Positions 44,040 through 53,744 are shown, numbered from the stretch's first letter. The stretch: 64,000 nt of DNA from Neobacillus bataviensis LMG 21833 (GCF_000307875.1 NZ_AJLS01000035.1:62001-126000); one strand, 5' to 3'. A program made the numbers and translations. Notes: generated by a model not told the origin, from the sequence alone.

Positions 44040-44345
44040 TTATAATGTCGGTAAGTTCAATGCTGTATTGATATTATTTAAATCCAAATTGATTTGTTCG
44101 TTGGTATTCCAAGCATGGTACCATCCTTTTTCTACCATATATGCGGAAATTTGTTCATGCATATCAATAGCTTCGGTTAAATGGTGAGTGAGCATTTCTT
44201 TAATTTCCGGTGTTCCTGATTCTGTTACTGCCATGGCATAATTTCTAACTCCACTTTTAGCTGAAATGAGTAGATCCATTGCAACGACTTGATCCGATAG
44301 TCCGTCCATGCCAGTTAAAGTTTCAATGATTGGATTCATGTTCAT
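44040..44345 (-). CDS. yraD: CotF-like spore coat protein (YraD type)
   Basis: A 101-residue protein matching the C-terminal half of CotF. It has the pattern VVAMDLLISAKSGVRNYAMAVTESGTPEIKEMLTHHLTEAIDMHEQI, then YMVEKGWYHAWN. It is the last gene of a five-gene cluster in the same order as yraG-yraF-adhB-yraE-yraD in B. subtilis, with matching sizes. It is expected in the spore. Two ATGs six bases apart follow AGGAG; either may be used. Confidence 0.82.
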   Translation of the reverse strand: MNMNPIIETLTGMDGLSDQVVAMDLLISAKSGVRNYAMAVTESGTPEIKEMLTHHLTEAIDMHEQISAYMVEKGWYHAWNTNEQINLDLNNINTALNLPTL

Positions 44346-44357
44346 TCATCTCCTAAT

Positions 44358-44552
44358 TTACTGCTTAGCGTTGGAAAGGATAGAAGCATATTCTTGTAAT
44401 TGTCTCGTAGATACATCAATGTCTTGCTGCATAATATCTTTTAATAGCTGATCTGTAACTAACGCTTTCATCGTTTTGGACTTAGTCAAACATGTGGTCT
44501 TAAATGCAGCCATCTCATGGACCTCAAGAACTTCATGTAAGGCGTAGTTCAT
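44358..44552 (-). CDS. yraE: CotF N-half-like spore protein (YraE type)
   Basis: A 64-residue protein matching the N-terminal half of CotF: HEVLEVHEMAAFKTTCLTKSKTMKALVTDQLLKDIMQQDI. CotF itself is one precursor cut into two coat polypeptides; here the two halves are separate genes (this one and the next). AAGGAGGT precedes the ATG. It starts 17 bases after adhB. Confidence 0.82.
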   Translation of the reverse strand: MNYALHEVLEVHEMAAFKTTCLTKSKTMKALVTDQLLKDIMQQDIDVSTRQLQEYASILSNAKQ

Positions 44553-44569
44553 TTTTTATACCTCCTTCC

Positions 44570-45706
44570 TTAAGGTTTCAACACGACTTTTATACAATCA
44601 TCCATTTTTGTGTCAAAAATCTCATAGCCACGCTTTGCTTCACTAAGTGGAAGTACATGACTTACGACATCTCCTGGATCAATTTTTCCGGTCGAAACTA
44701 ATTCAAACATATATGGCATATAGTGAATCACAGGTGCTTGCCCAGAGCGGATATTGATATTTCGCTGCATAATATCTCCAAGAGGGAAACCATTATATCT
44801 GCCGCCGTAAACGCCAGTAACTTGAATTGTCCCGCATTTACGCACTGCTTGTGAAGCCATGATAAACGCACCGAATGATCCGCCTTGAAGCTTCATTCCG
44901 CTCGCAAGGAACTCCATATCAGTCATTTTACCGTCCATACCAACTGCATCAATGACAACATCCGCACCTCCTTTGGTGATTTCCTTCAGGTAACTTCCTA
45001 CATTCTCATGATCCTCAAAGTTAACAATTTCTACTTTGTTGGTGCGCTTGGCGTGCTGCAGGCGATAATTGACATAATCAACGGCAATGACACGCTTTGC
45101 TCCTTTTAGCCAACAGAATTTTTGGGCAAAAAGGCCAACTGGACCACAGCCAAGAACAATAACTGTATCTCCATCCTTTACGCCTGCATTGTCAACACTC
45201 CAAAAACCAGTAGTCATTGCGTCGGCAATAACTGCTAACTTTTCATCTGGTTCTTCACAAGTCTCTGGAATTTTGAAATGAGTAAAGTTAGCAAATGGCA
45301 CTCTTAAATATTCAGCTTGCCCACCTGGATAGCCACCCGTCGTACCAGAATATCCGAAATAGGCACCCATATCACCATTATCATTAGAATTATCACATTG
45401 GCTTTCCAAATGGTTTTTACAATAAGAGCATTCACCGCATGCTATATTAAAGGGGATAATAACTCGATCTCCCTTTTTTAGCTTAGTCACACCTGGACCA
45501 ACTTCTTCAACGATTCCCATTGGTTCATGGCCAATAACATAGTTTTCTTGCAGGTTAGGAATCATGCCATGAATTAAATGTAAATCAGACCCGCATATAG
45601 CTGTACTCGTTACTTTAATAATCATGTCATCTGGTTTTTCAATCTTTGGATCTGGAACTTCTTTGACTACAACATTTTTAATACCTTGATATGTTACTGC
45701 CTTCAT
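44570..45706 (-). CDS. adhB: Zinc-dependent alcohol dehydrogenase (AdhB type)
   Basis: A 378-residue medium-chain dehydrogenase. Catalytic zinc ligands lie at C38 (CGSD) and H60-E61 (GHEP); a structural zinc site uses the CGECSYC cluster plus a Cys further on. The NAD(P) fold shows VLGCGPVGL. The protein resembles glutathione-independent formaldehyde dehydrogenases. It lies between two pairs of CotF-like genes, as adhB does in B. subtilis, so it is probably made during sporulation. GGAGG precedes the ATG. Confidence 0.88.
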   Translation of the reverse strand: MKAVTYQGIKNVVVKEVPDPKIEKPDDMIIKVTSTAICGSDLHLIHGMIPNLQENYVIGHEPMGIVEEVGPGVTKLKKGDRVIIPFNIACGECSYCKNHLESQCDNSNDNGDMGAYFGYSGTTGGYPGGQAEYLRVPFANFTHFKIPETCEEPDEKLAVIADAMTTGFWSVDNAGVKDGDTVIVLGCGPVGLFAQKFCWLKGAKRVIAVDYVNYRLQHAKRTNKVEIVNFEDHENVGSYLKEITKGGADVVIDAVGMDGKMTDMEFLASGMKLQGGSFGAFIMASQAVRKCGTIQVTGVYGGRYNGFPLGDIMQRNINIRSGQAPVIHYMPYMFELVSTGKIDPGDVVSHVLPLSEAKRGYEIFDTKMDDCIKVVLKP

Positions 45707-45724
45707 TGGTTACAGCCTCCAGTG

Positions 45725-46093
45725 TTAGTGATCATCAGGTGTCCGGTCAAACATACCTTTTCTATTGGTCTCAACAGGAAATAGATTCATTTTGCCAATC
45801 ATCAATGTATTGTTGGCAGAGAGTTGATCTAGTTTATACTGTTCACTTAGTTCGTGTGGATGGAACCATTTTTTATTAATCATTAGTTCTGTGATTTCTT
45901 GGTGCATGGCAATCCCTTGCATTAACTGGTTTCGTAAGAGGGTTCTAACATCAGGTGATGCGGACTCCGTTAATGCGACAGCAATATTGCGAACACCTTC
46001 TTTGGCACGAAGAAGTAAATCCATCGCAAATGTGGTATCTGCTAGCTCTGGTACGTGTAGCGAGTTTATAGGGTCTAAATAGTCATGGTTCAA
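45725..46093 (-). CDS. yraF: CotF-like spore coat protein (YraF type)
   Basis: A 122-residue paralog of the YraD-type gene, matching the CotF C-terminal half ([51 protein letters not shown]), with a C-terminal tail of about 25 residues. It starts at TTG 46093 with GGGAGGC upstream. It pairs with the preceding YraG-type gene as the two split halves of a CotF-like protein. Confidence 0.83.
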   Translation of the reverse strand: MNHDYLDPINSLHVPELADTTFAMDLLLRAKEGVRNIAVALTESASPDVRTLLRNQLMQGIAMHQEITELMINKKWFHPHELSEQYKLDQLSANNTLMIGKMNLFPVETNRKGMFDRTPDDH

Positions 46094-46109
46094 TGAATTT
46101 GCCTCCCTT

Positions 46110-46355
46110 TCAATTTATTATTGGTGTTGGCCGGTTTTGAGGAACAGGAGCTTCAAAAGGTGCACGTTGATAAATTGCCTGTAATTCTCCAAGTGCTTGC
46201 ATGGATTGTTCAACATCTTTTTGCATTAATGCTCTCAAATCATGATCAAATACCAGTCCTTGCATTAGTTTTGATTTTGCTAAGCAAAGGGTTTTAAAAT
46301 TAATAACTTCATGTAGATCCAAAGCCTCATGATCGGCTAATTTTTGAATATCCAT
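46110..46355 (-). CDS. yraG: CotF N-half-like spore protein (YraG type)
   Basis: An 81-residue paralog of YraE, with [43 protein letters not shown] and a Pro-rich tail ([10 protein letters not shown]). It is the first gene of the yra-adhB cluster. ATG 46355 has AAGGAGGG upstream; a longer frame starting further up includes the promoter region. A weak sporulation-type promoter, GAATGA and AATAATA, lies within 60-90 bases upstream. Confidence 0.83.
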   Translation of the reverse strand: MDIQKLADHEALDLHEVINFKTLCLAKSKLMQGLVFDHDLRALMQKDVEQSMQALGELQAIYQRAPFEAPVPQNRPTPIIN

Positions 46356-46513
46356 TTTGGTTCCCTCCTTTTTGACTAACCTTACAAATACAAAGGTATT
46401 ATTCCAAATATACAATGAATCATTCTTTAGTAGTTTTTTTAAGAGGTAGGAAAAACGCTGATTAAATGGCTGGATTAATCATAATGTAGTGAAAATTCAT
46501 TCATAAGGTATCG

Positions 46514-46753
46514 CTAATAAATATTCGATATATTTTGATTAAAAGGGCATAGGGTTAACCCATAAAACTTAAGTCTTCTTTGTCTTTGATTTTCTTCTCT
46601 AGACTCTGATTCTGCTTCTAGTAATGCCAATAGGAATTCCTCATAGCTAAAGTTACGATCCTCAGCCTCTCTTGCCAGAGAACGATATTGTGCAGCAATA
46701 GTCGGAATCTGTAGTTGTTTAGTTAAGTGATCTAAAAGTAGTTCAGTTGTCAC
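46514..46753 (-). pseudogene. istB: IS21-family istB, truncated remnant
   Basis: The first 65 codons read as the N-terminus of IstB, the ATPase helper of IS21 transposases: LLLDHLTKQLQIPTIAAQY, then SYEEFLLALLEAESESREENQRQRRLKF. After about 46559 the similarity stops, replaced by a short unrelated tail. Intact IstB is about 250 residues, and no istA is present. The start is GTG 46753, overlapping GGAGGTG as usual for istB. It marks the left side of the germination operon. Confidence 0.82.
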
Positions 46754-46939
46754 CTCCGCGTGCCTCCTGTCAAATTGTTTAATGGTACAATGCGTGAGTT
46801 CTTGATTTTTTCCATTGTCAGGTCATTTTTTACAGCAATTGCTGTGCCTTGTTATTTTCATCTAATTAGTTTTTTACAGCCTGCATTTTTTTTTTTTTTA
46901 AAGAGATACTATATAAAAATAAATAAAGAGGTAATAATT

Positions 46940-48058
46940 ATGCACGATAAAGGGAGAATTACAGCCTATCAAATGGCACTGATGATATATCCAACGATTT
47001 ACGCCACAGCTGTTCTAATGGTTCCAGTAATTACAGGTCAATATGTGGGACGCGATAGTTGGGCAGCACCCATTTTAGGTTCCTTAAATGGATTTTTTAC
47101 TGCTTATGTCCTTTATAAATTACATAAGATGTATCCAAATGAATCACTTATTCAATATAGTAAACATATTATTGGACCCTTTCTAAGTAACATACTTGGA
47201 TTATTCTACCTGTTCTTTTTCTTGTATATGTGTGGGTTCATTTTAAAGGAGTATTCTTCTTTCATTGAAAGTTCCCTTTTACCAAAAACTCCAATGATTG
47301 CAATTATAGGAAGCGTTGTTATTATGGCATCTCTCGCTATAACTGGAGGAGTAGAGGTGCTGGGGAGAGCTGCCCAACTATTCATTCCTATTTTCATTCT
47401 CCCTATACCGATATTTACAATCATGCTTCTTAAAGACTTGGATCCAAAGAATGTTCTACCGATCTTGGAACATGGTTTGTTACCTTTGCTTAAAGGTTCC
47501 GCTGCCCCGCAGGCTTGGTTTAGTGAGGTATTCCTTATATCTATGTTTCTCCCCTTTTTAAAAGATCCTGAAAAAGGATTGAAATGGAGTTTTATCTCAG
47601 TATTTGCGGTTATGCTTAGTCTTGTTAGTTTAAATTTACTGACTACTTTCCTATTCGGAGAGATGACTGCTAGTTACACTTTTCCTGTTTTTAAGGCTGT
47701 ACGCATTATCAGTCTTTCTGATTTTTTTGAACATTTAGAAGCGGGAATTATCACTATTTGGATTTTAGGTGCGTATATCAAAATTACAATCTTCTATTAT
47801 GCATTAGTTTTGGGTACCGCACAATGGTTGAACCTTTCAGACTTCAAGCCAATCGTTTTACCATTCGGTTTATTAATATCTCTATTTGCTATTTGGGAAT
47901 TCGCTAATTTACAGGAACAGTTTGAATTTTCAAAGTTCATCTTCCCGTTTTATGTTCCATTTATGTTAACGGTTCTACCAACAATATTATTGATTATTGC
48001 TAAGATACGGACAAGAAATACTATGAAGAAAGAGACACCCCGTATATCAAATTATTAG
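46940..48058 (+). CDS. GerAB-type germinant-receptor permease subunit
   Basis: A 372-residue, ten-helix APC-superfamily protein of the GerAB/endospore permease family. Typical segments are GRITAYQMALMIYPTIYATAVLMVP at the start, TGGVEVLGRAAQLFIPI, and PILEHGLLPLLKG. It holds the germinant-binding pocket in the spore inner membrane. ATG 46940 is chosen behind AAAGAGG; the frame stays open upstream through poorly coding sequence. It is the first gene of a B-A-C-D ordered operon, an unusual order compared with gerA (A-B-C). Confidence 0.9.
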   Translation: MHDKGRITAYQMALMIYPTIYATAVLMVPVITGQYVGRDSWAAPILGSLNGFFTAYVLYKLHKMYPNESLIQYSKHIIGPFLSNILGLFYLFFFLYMCGFILKEYSSFIESSLLPKTPMIAIIGSVVIMASLAITGGVEVLGRAAQLFIPIFILPIPIFTIMLLKDLDPKNVLPILEHGLLPLLKGSAAPQAWFSEVFLISMFLPFLKDPEKGLKWSFISVFAVMLSLVSLNLLTTFLFGEMTASYTFPVFKAVRIISLSDFFEHLEAGIITIWILGAYIKITIFYYALVLGTAQWLNLSDFKPIVLPFGLLISLFAIWEFANLQEQFEFSKFIFPFYVPFMLTVLPTILLIIAKIRTRNTMKKETPRISNY

Positions 48059-48195
48059 AAAAGGTTGTTTTTCAAACATTTTATCTAAGACCCTTCCTTT
48101 TCCGTTTTGATCTTTTTGATCGAAATTCAATCAGTCTAATAAAAAATGATGTTTTAGTAAATAGGAAATTCGCTAACAGAAAGGACTTATTCAAC

Positions 48196-49734
48196 TTGTT
48201 TCGAATTTTAAAAAAACGTCCTCAAAAACAACATCCTTATGAAGGAATGAGTAACCGAAATCTTCCTCTGTCATCAGAGTTGGATAAAAATCTTCAAATT
48301 CTAAAATCCATTTATAAGGGTTGCATCGATGTAATCTATCATCCTTTTTTAATTGCCGGAAAAACAAAAGCCCTCCTTGTATATATTGATGGCTTATCTG
48401 ATACAGAACAAATAGATTCTAGCGTCCTTGCTCCTTTAATGTGTAAAACAATTGATAAATCGATTAACCTTCAAGAGACATGTGAAAAGATACAATTATC
48501 AAATATACGAGTTGTCAAGACATATGATGATTGTATAAAGAACATTTCTAATGGAAACCCCATCCTTTTAATGGAACATGAGGAACAAGGAGCGGCTTTA
48601 GGACTAGCCAAATGGGAAAAGAGATCCATTAAAGAACCTGAATCCGAAAGCGTAATCCGGGGACCAAGAGAAGGATTTGTGGAAACTTTGGGAGTCAATA
48701 TTTCCATGCTTCGGCGAAAAATCAGAAGTCCCAACCTAAAAATGAAAAAAATGAATATCGGGAGTTATTCTGATACAAGTATAATCATTGCTTATATAGA
48801 GGGAATTGCTAATCAGTCATTAATAGATGAAGTTCAAAACAGACTACAGAAAATCGAAATCGACAGTGTTTTGGAAAGCGGATATATCGAGGAATTGATA
48901 GAGGATAATGTTTTTTCACCGTTTCCGCAGTTACTTGATACAGAACGACCAGATGTCGCCTCAGCTAACCTATTGGAAGGACGTGTCGTCATATTAGTAG
49001 ATGGTACTCCTTTCGTTCTAATTGCTCCTGTAAGCTTTTTTTCTTTTTTTCAGGCACCTGATGACTATTACCAACGTTATTTAATTAGTTCTGTTATAAG
49101 AATAATGCGTCTTTTCTTTATGTTAATTTCTGTATTCTTACCTTCGCTCTATGTCGCAGTTTCCAGCTTCCATCAGGAGATGGTACCTACAACCTTGCTA
49201 TTAAGTATGGCATCGTTACGGGAAAGTGTCCCATTTACTGCCATGATAGAGGCATTAATAATGGAGATTGTTTTCGAAGCGCTTCGTGAAGCAGGGCTCC
49301 GTCTACCTAAACAAGTCGGAGCTGCAGTAAGCATTGTAGGGGCATTAGTTATCGGGCAAGCTGCTGTTCAAGCAGGACTTGTTTCTCCTCTCATGGTAAT
49401 TGTTGTGGCGATTACAGGCATTGCTTCTTTTATGGTTCCTCGCTACTCAGAAGGAATTGCTTTAAGAATGATTCGCTTTCCCATCATGATACTTGCTGGA
49501 ACGATGGGGCTACATGGATTAGTACTTGGTTTTATTGCGATAGTCATCCATTTATGTAAATTACGCTCTTTCGGTGTTCCATATCTTTCACCAATAGCCC
49601 CAACAATAGGACAAGAAATGAGGGATGCTTTTATACGTTCTCCTTGGTGGATGTTAAATACACGACCACATTTAACTGGAAGAATTAATAAGTACAGACA
49701 GGCTCCCAATCAGCAACCAAAACCAAAAAAATAG
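48196..49734 (+). CDS. GerAA-type germinant-receptor A subunit
   Basis: A 512-residue GerA-family protein: a hydrophilic N-terminal domain (about 1-270, with ESVIRGPREGFVETLGVNISMLRRKIRSP) and then four to five membrane helices starting near residue 290, and a conserved stretch YLIGQAA-type (ALVIGQAAVQAGLVSPLMVIVVAIT). It assembles with B and C subunits in the spore inner membrane and forms part of the receptor's cation channel. The start is TTG 48196, 11 bases after AAGGA; no better start is near. It is 137 bases after the B gene. Confidence 0.9.
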   Translation: MFRILKKRPQKQHPYEGMSNRNLPLSSELDKNLQILKSIYKGCIDVIYHPFLIAGKTKALLVYIDGLSDTEQIDSSVLAPLMCKTIDKSINLQETCEKIQLSNIRVVKTYDDCIKNISNGNPILLMEHEEQGAALGLAKWEKRSIKEPESESVIRGPREGFVETLGVNISMLRRKIRSPNLKMKKMNIGSYSDTSIIIAYIEGIANQSLIDEVQNRLQKIEIDSVLESGYIEELIEDNVFSPFPQLLDTERPDVASANLLEGRVVILVDGTPFVLIAPVSFFSFFQAPDDYYQRYLISSVIRIMRLFFMLISVFLPSLYVAVSSFHQEMVPTTLLLSMASLRESVPFTAMIEALIMEIVFEALREAGLRLPKQVGAAVSIVGALVIGQAAVQAGLVSPLMVIVVAITGIASFMVPRYSEGIALRMIRFPIMILAGTMGLHGLVLGFIAIVIHLCKLRSFGVPYLSPIAPTIGQEMRDAFIRSPWWMLNTRPHLTGRINKYRQAPNQQPKPKK

Positions 49735-49773
49735 ATGAAACTTACTGAAATTTAAAGGAAGGGACTTGAAAGA

Positions 49774-50946
49774 ATGAATGATACTTTGTTTCGAATAATG
49801 AAAGCTATTCTTGCCTTCTTTCTTGTTCTTTCACAGTGTCTTTTGCTAACTGGTTGCTGGGATAATAAGGAACTAAATCAATTAGCCATCATAGTAGGAG
49901 CAGCCATCGATAAAGAAAAAAATAATAAAATTAAATTAACTGTTCAAGTCTTCCTTCCTCAATCACAAAGTGGTGGGCAACAAAGTAGTTCTGGTAAGGC
50001 CCAAGTAGAGATTAAATCAGCTGTTGGAACAAACATGGCTGATGCTGCATCCAATCTTCAACGGGAATATTCACGCAGACTTTTTTGGGGACATTGTAAA
50101 ACATATATCTTTGGCCAATCCCTCTCTGAAATAGGGAACCTCGGAAGACAAATTGACTTCATAGACCGTCACCCAGAGCCTCGCGAGGATTCTCGTTTAT
50201 ATGTCAGTGATGGAAAGGCATCTGACATTTTACAGATATCACCTTCATTAGAAAAATATGTAGGAGATGTGCTTCGAAAGATGTCGGAAATGCATGTTGG
50301 TGCAGATATTACATTGAAAGATTTTGACCTGATGGTTACAAGTGAAGGAGGAGGTGCACTATTACCGCTTATTAAAATCAAGCATCAAAATAATGATGAT
50401 AGGAAAATGAATGTCTCTCCCATCATTGGTGGCACAGCTATTTTTATGAGAGATAAAATGATTGGCAGAATTAATGAAGTTGAATCAAAAGGATTATTAT
50501 GGGTAAGAAATCAAAATGAATTACCTGAAATAACAGGGTATCCCAAAAAAGGGCAAACCATTTCACTATATCTGAAAAGAACAAAGACAAAGCTGATTCC
50601 AAAAATTGAAAAAGGAAAATGGAGTGTCACTATATATATATTAAAGGAAGGGATGATTGTTCAAAATGGAAGCAAAATAAATATTATGAGTAAGAAAAAT
50701 ACAAAAAGAGTAGAAAATTATATAGAAAAGGACGTTTCTAATTCCATAGAGAAAGCCCTTAAGCAGGTAAAAGATGGAATGAAGGTGGATCCCTTTGGAT
50801 TTGCTACTGCTTTTCATCGTAAATACCCAAAAGAATGGGAAAAAGTAAAAGATCACTGGGAAGTTGTTCTTCCAGATATCTATGTAGAAACGAAAGTTAA
50901 GGTACATATACTCGAGCCTGGGTTGTCGACCACTACTTTGGAGTGA
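49774..50946 (+). CDS. Ger(x)C germinant-receptor lipoprotein C subunit
   Basis: A 390-residue lipoprotein with lipobox LTGC (Cys at about residue 28) followed by WDNKELNQLAIIVGAAIDK, the diagnostic start of Ger(x)C proteins. The middle has REYSRRLFWGHCKTYIFGQ and HPEPREDSRLYVSDG; the end has the KVKVHILEPG pattern. It completes the receptor on the outer face of the inner spore membrane. GGAAGGGA precedes the ATG. Confidence 0.92.
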   Translation: MNDTLFRIMKAILAFFLVLSQCLLLTGCWDNKELNQLAIIVGAAIDKEKNNKIKLTVQVFLPQSQSGGQQSSSGKAQVEIKSAVGTNMADAASNLQREYSRRLFWGHCKTYIFGQSLSEIGNLGRQIDFIDRHPEPREDSRLYVSDGKASDILQISPSLEKYVGDVLRKMSEMHVGADITLKDFDLMVTSEGGGALLPLIKIKHQNNDDRKMNVSPIIGGTAIFMRDKMIGRINEVESKGLLWVRNQNELPEITGYPKKGQTISLYLKRTKTKLIPKIEKGKWSVTIYILKEGMIVQNGSKINIMSKKNTKRVENYIEKDVSNSIEKALKQVKDGMKVDPFGFATAFHRKYPKEWEKVKDHWEVVLPDIYVETKVKVHILEPGLSTTTLE

Positions 50947-50966
50947 AATGAAAAAGGAGCAAATAA

Positions 50967-51191
50967 ATGAAGATATTTGAGCTTATAGGAATATCCATAT
51001 TAGTTTTTCTAATCCTCTTACTTGAATGGCGGAAGTTATATCCTAATCAAAAAAAAGAAAAAATAATACTTGTGACCTTAACAGCAATAAGCTTGCTACT
51101 TGCTATCTTACTTCTTTACTTTCCAGAAATTCCGGGTCCAACTCAAATGATTAGTTCCCTCTTTTTCCCGCTAGGGAGGATGCTTAAATAA
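50967..51191 (+). CDS. Two-helix receptor D-subunit-type protein
   Basis: A 74-residue membrane protein with two predicted helices (about 5-22 and 34-54), starting 20 bases after the C-subunit gene behind AAAGGAG. Small two-helix D subunits are encoded at the end of some gerA-type operons and modulate receptor activity (family knowledge). Position, size and topology fit; sequence alone is too short to be sure. Confidence 0.72.
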   Translation: MKIFELIGISILVFLILLLEWRKLYPNQKKEKIILVTLTAISLLLAILLLYFPEIPGPTQMISSLFFPLGRMLK

Positions 51192-51227
51192 AATATCAAT
51201 CACTAGAATTTCAATCTACCCAATCAG

Positions 51228-51567
51228 CCAAGTCTTGATGGAAGCACTAGATATTATTAAAAATATGAATGATTCCGGTAAACGGAAGGTTCCAGAAGGA
51301 GCTCCTCTTGGTTTTGTCTCTAATCGGTGACAGAAACATGTATATGACGATGATGGAAGTATCAATCGTCATTATTATGAAATGGCAGCATTAACTAAAT
51401 TACGAAATCATATTCGGTCAGGAGATGTATCTGTTCGAGGCAGTAAACAACATAAAGATTTTGAAGAGTATCTAATTCCAAAAGAAGAATGGTTAGAAAC
51501 TGGTTCCCATCATAATCGACTTGCTGTAAGCAGTTCGGCTGAAGAATATTTGAACGAAAGAAAATGA
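51228..51567 (+). pseudogene. tnpA: Tn3-family transposase fragment
   Basis: The frame reads LMEALDIIKNMNDSGKRKVP, then APLGFVSNR-stop-QKHVYDDDGSINRHYYEMAALTKLRNHIRSGDVSVRGSKQHKDFEEYLIPKEEW. This is an internal piece of TnpA from Tn3-family transposons. A TGA at 51328-51330 replaces the Trp expected there, and both ends of the roughly 1000-residue protein are missing. It lies 37 bases after the germination operon. Confidence 0.8.
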
Positions 51568-51741
51568 AGCAGAATAGTTCAATAGGAAAATTCAATAAAA
51601 TTTGTATTTAACTTCCTTAAAGGGGGAAACTATGAAAGGAAATTCTTGTATTAATTTTCATAGGGGCTCACAATTGTCTTTAACTATAAATTATTTAATT
51701 AAGGGTAATTAAATAAACTAAAATACTGGAGGTAATATAAA

Positions 51742-52479
51742 ATGGGAAAACTATCGGGAAAAGTTGCAGTAATTACTGGTGGCGCATCGGGTATTGGTGC
51801 TGCGACAGCAAAACTATTTGTTGAAGAGGGTGCAAAAGTAGTACTTGTCGACTTAAACGAAGAAAAGGGAAAAGCCTTTGAAGCAGAATTAAAAACACAA
51901 AATGCTGAAGCGATTTTTGTAAAAGCAAATATTACAATTGAAGAAGAGGTACAAAATATTTTTAAAGAGACATTAAATACTTTTGGAAAGATAGATATTG
52001 TATTTAATAACGCGGGAATTGGACGTGTAACACCAACAGAGGAACTTTCTTATGATGAATGGCGCAACACAGTCAATGTGGACTTAGATGGTGTATTTTT
52101 AGTAGCACGTGAAGCCATTCGTGAAATGCTGAAATCAGGTGGTGGCACTATCGTCAATACAGCTTCTATGTATGGTTGGGTAGGTTCACCTGGGTCGGCA
52201 GCATACAATGCAGCAAAAGGTGGGGTTCTCAACTTAACACGCTCACTTGCGTTAGAATATGCAGCAAAAAATATTCGTGTGAACTCTTTAGCACCAGGCT
52301 TTATTGATACGCCAATTATTCCTGAAGAAAGTAAAAAGGAGCTTGCTTCTATTACACCAATGCAACGTCTCGGCAAAGCAGAGGAAATGGCAAAAGCTGT
52401 ATTATTCATGGCTTCGGATGATTCATCCTTTATGACAGGCAATACATTAACAGTTGACGGTGGATATACGGCACAATAA
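51742..52479 (+). CDS. SDR-family oxidoreductase
   Basis: A 245-residue classical short-chain dehydrogenase. The cofactor loop is TGGASGIG (12-19), NNAG at 89-92, and the catalytic set S142, Y155 and K159. Asp at the end of the second strand (VLVDLN) favours NAD(H). The family includes 3-oxoacyl reductases and glucose/alcohol dehydrogenases; the substrate is not predictable. TGGAGG precedes the ATG, and a terminator follows at 52564. Confidence 0.92.
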   Translation: MGKLSGKVAVITGGASGIGAATAKLFVEEGAKVVLVDLNEEKGKAFEAELKTQNAEAIFVKANITIEEEVQNIFKETLNTFGKIDIVFNNAGIGRVTPTEELSYDEWRNTVNVDLDGVFLVAREAIREMLKSGGGTIVNTASMYGWVGSPGSAAYNAAKGGVLNLTRSLALEYAAKNIRVNSLAPGFIDTPIIPEESKKELASITPMQRLGKAEEMAKAVLFMASDDSSFMTGNTLTVDGGYTAQ

Positions 52480-52563
52480 AAAAGCCAGTAAAATAAAACC
52501 AATCGAAAAATTGACCATTTTTCAGCAATACTAGTTAATAGAAGTTGATAAGTTATGCCATTA

Positions 52564-52598
52564 AAGGGCGCCTTTCTTGAGTATGAAGGCGTCTTTTT
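52564..52598 (+). terminator. Terminator after the SDR gene
   Basis: AAGGGCGCCTT pairs with AAGGCGTCTTTTT (one mismatch), T-run after. Confidence 0.7.
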
Positions 52599-52659
52599 CT
52601 AATCAATCGATTCTGGCAACACATTTAAATTGGAGTTATATTAAGGTGTAGAAGAGATT

Positions 52660-52776
52660 GTGAAGGATTCTACTTAAACTATCGGGTGCAAGAGTTAAAG
52701 ATTGGAGTTACCATATTGGTGGCTTCTTCTTATTCGACTAACGGGGCAGTTAAATTTAAGTGTAATTATTCACAAT
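52660..52776. repeat. Inverted pair of ACTTAA elements (MITE-like)
   Basis: The left half is GTGAAGGATTCTACTTAAACT (from 52660) with ATCGGGTGC after; the right half (52735-52776), on the opposite strand, is GTGAATAATTACACTTAAAT, then TTAACTGCCCCGTTAGTC. The two face each other across about 45 bases in a 420-base gap without a gene. Whether the pair is one folded unit or two insertions is open. Confidence 0.55.
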
Positions 52777-52899
52777 CTGTATTATTAAATGTCCTTTTCC
52801 TCCACACAAAAAGACTCCCACCACATGAAAAAGGAGAATGAATTCATTGTGGAATCATCCCCTCAAATAGTTTGAATATGCTTATACTTATATTACTCA

Positions 52900-53292
52900 T
52901 CAATGACTCGCTAAACGTAATTCAAAATCCGCCTTAAACAACAGAATAGCATCAATATTTACAGCAAAATCATGGTCACTGATATTAAAATTAGTTATAA
53001 ACTCGTCAGATCTCTCACGAACCATAATTGTCGGACGGATATTGTCTCCAATAGCTTCCTTAGTTACACCACTTCCATAGAAATACCAGTTAGTTTCAGT
53101 AGGCGCATTTGCTGCATTCTTAGATAAGTCATTTTTTATTCTTTCGCATAAATTATTCATAAAATCTTCATTAAGATTAATGGTTTTTCCATACTTACCA
53201 TCAACTGATATATCAGCATCTCCATACCAAATATTCCTGCTTGCTCGCTTTCCCTCATTTGAAGTGTATGTTTCATCAAACAAAATCTTCAT
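52900..53292 (-). CDS. Hypothetical protein (130 residues)
   Basis: I do not recognise this protein. It begins MKILFDETYTSNEGKRASRNIW and continues as a mostly beta-strand cytoplasmic protein, with no Cys, signal or membrane segment. GGAGGG lies eight bases before ATG 53292 (a second ATG is six bases upstream). It is isolated between two repeat-rich gaps. Confidence 0.55.
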   Translation of the reverse strand: MKILFDETYTSNEGKRASRNIWYGDADISVDGKYGKTINLNEDFMNNLCERIKNDLSKNAANAPTETNWYFYGSGVTKEAIGDNIRPTIMVRERSDEFITNFNISDHDFAVNIDAILLFKADFELRLASH

Positions 53293-53390
53293 TTTCATTA
53301 CCCTCCGTTAAAATAAAATTACTACACACTATTATATACCAATTAGAAATTGTAAAATAGCTTGCTGTTAGTCTCACTAACTCATAAGAG

Positions 53391-53744
53391 TTAGGCAAGC
53401 TTCCTTTTTGTATAGACAGCGAGATCGCTGCCATTACAAAAAGAACTTGTCGGGGAAATTCCCGAACCCCTACAGGAAGTCAGTAGCCTCTTTTGTTGGA
53501 AGTTTGAAATAGTGTCTCCTAGTTTTTTCGCTTCTTCTAATACCTCCGAATAGTCTACATGTTTTTCTAAAGGTACAAATTTTTGTATTGTTGAAGCCGA
53601 TAGAAAATTATCAGTTGCTGCAACAATACCACCTTTAAGCGAAATTTTTACCATTCGTTCGACTTGTGGATTTAATAGCATTCTTATCTCTTCTCGGATT
53701 TGTTGTCTAATAAAATTATGCAGTAAATGCAGGTCTGCGTTCAC
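53391..53744 (-). CDS. Hypothetical protein with low-complexity tail
   Basis: A 117-residue protein starting at GTG 53744. Residues 1-88 look coding (HNFIRQQIREEIRMLLNPQVERMVKISLKGG); the last 30 (RGSGISPTSSFCNGSDLAVYTK) read like translated non-coding sequence and may follow a frameshift or a recombined end. The 3' end overlaps a GGGGAAATTCCC palindrome near 53455. I do not recognise the family. Confidence 0.35.
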   Translation of the reverse strand: MNADLHLLHNFIRQQIREEIRMLLNPQVERMVKISLKGGIVAATDNFLSASTIQKFVPLEKHVDYSEVLEEAKKLGDTISNFQQKRLLTSCRGSGISPTSSFCNGSDLAVYTKRKLA

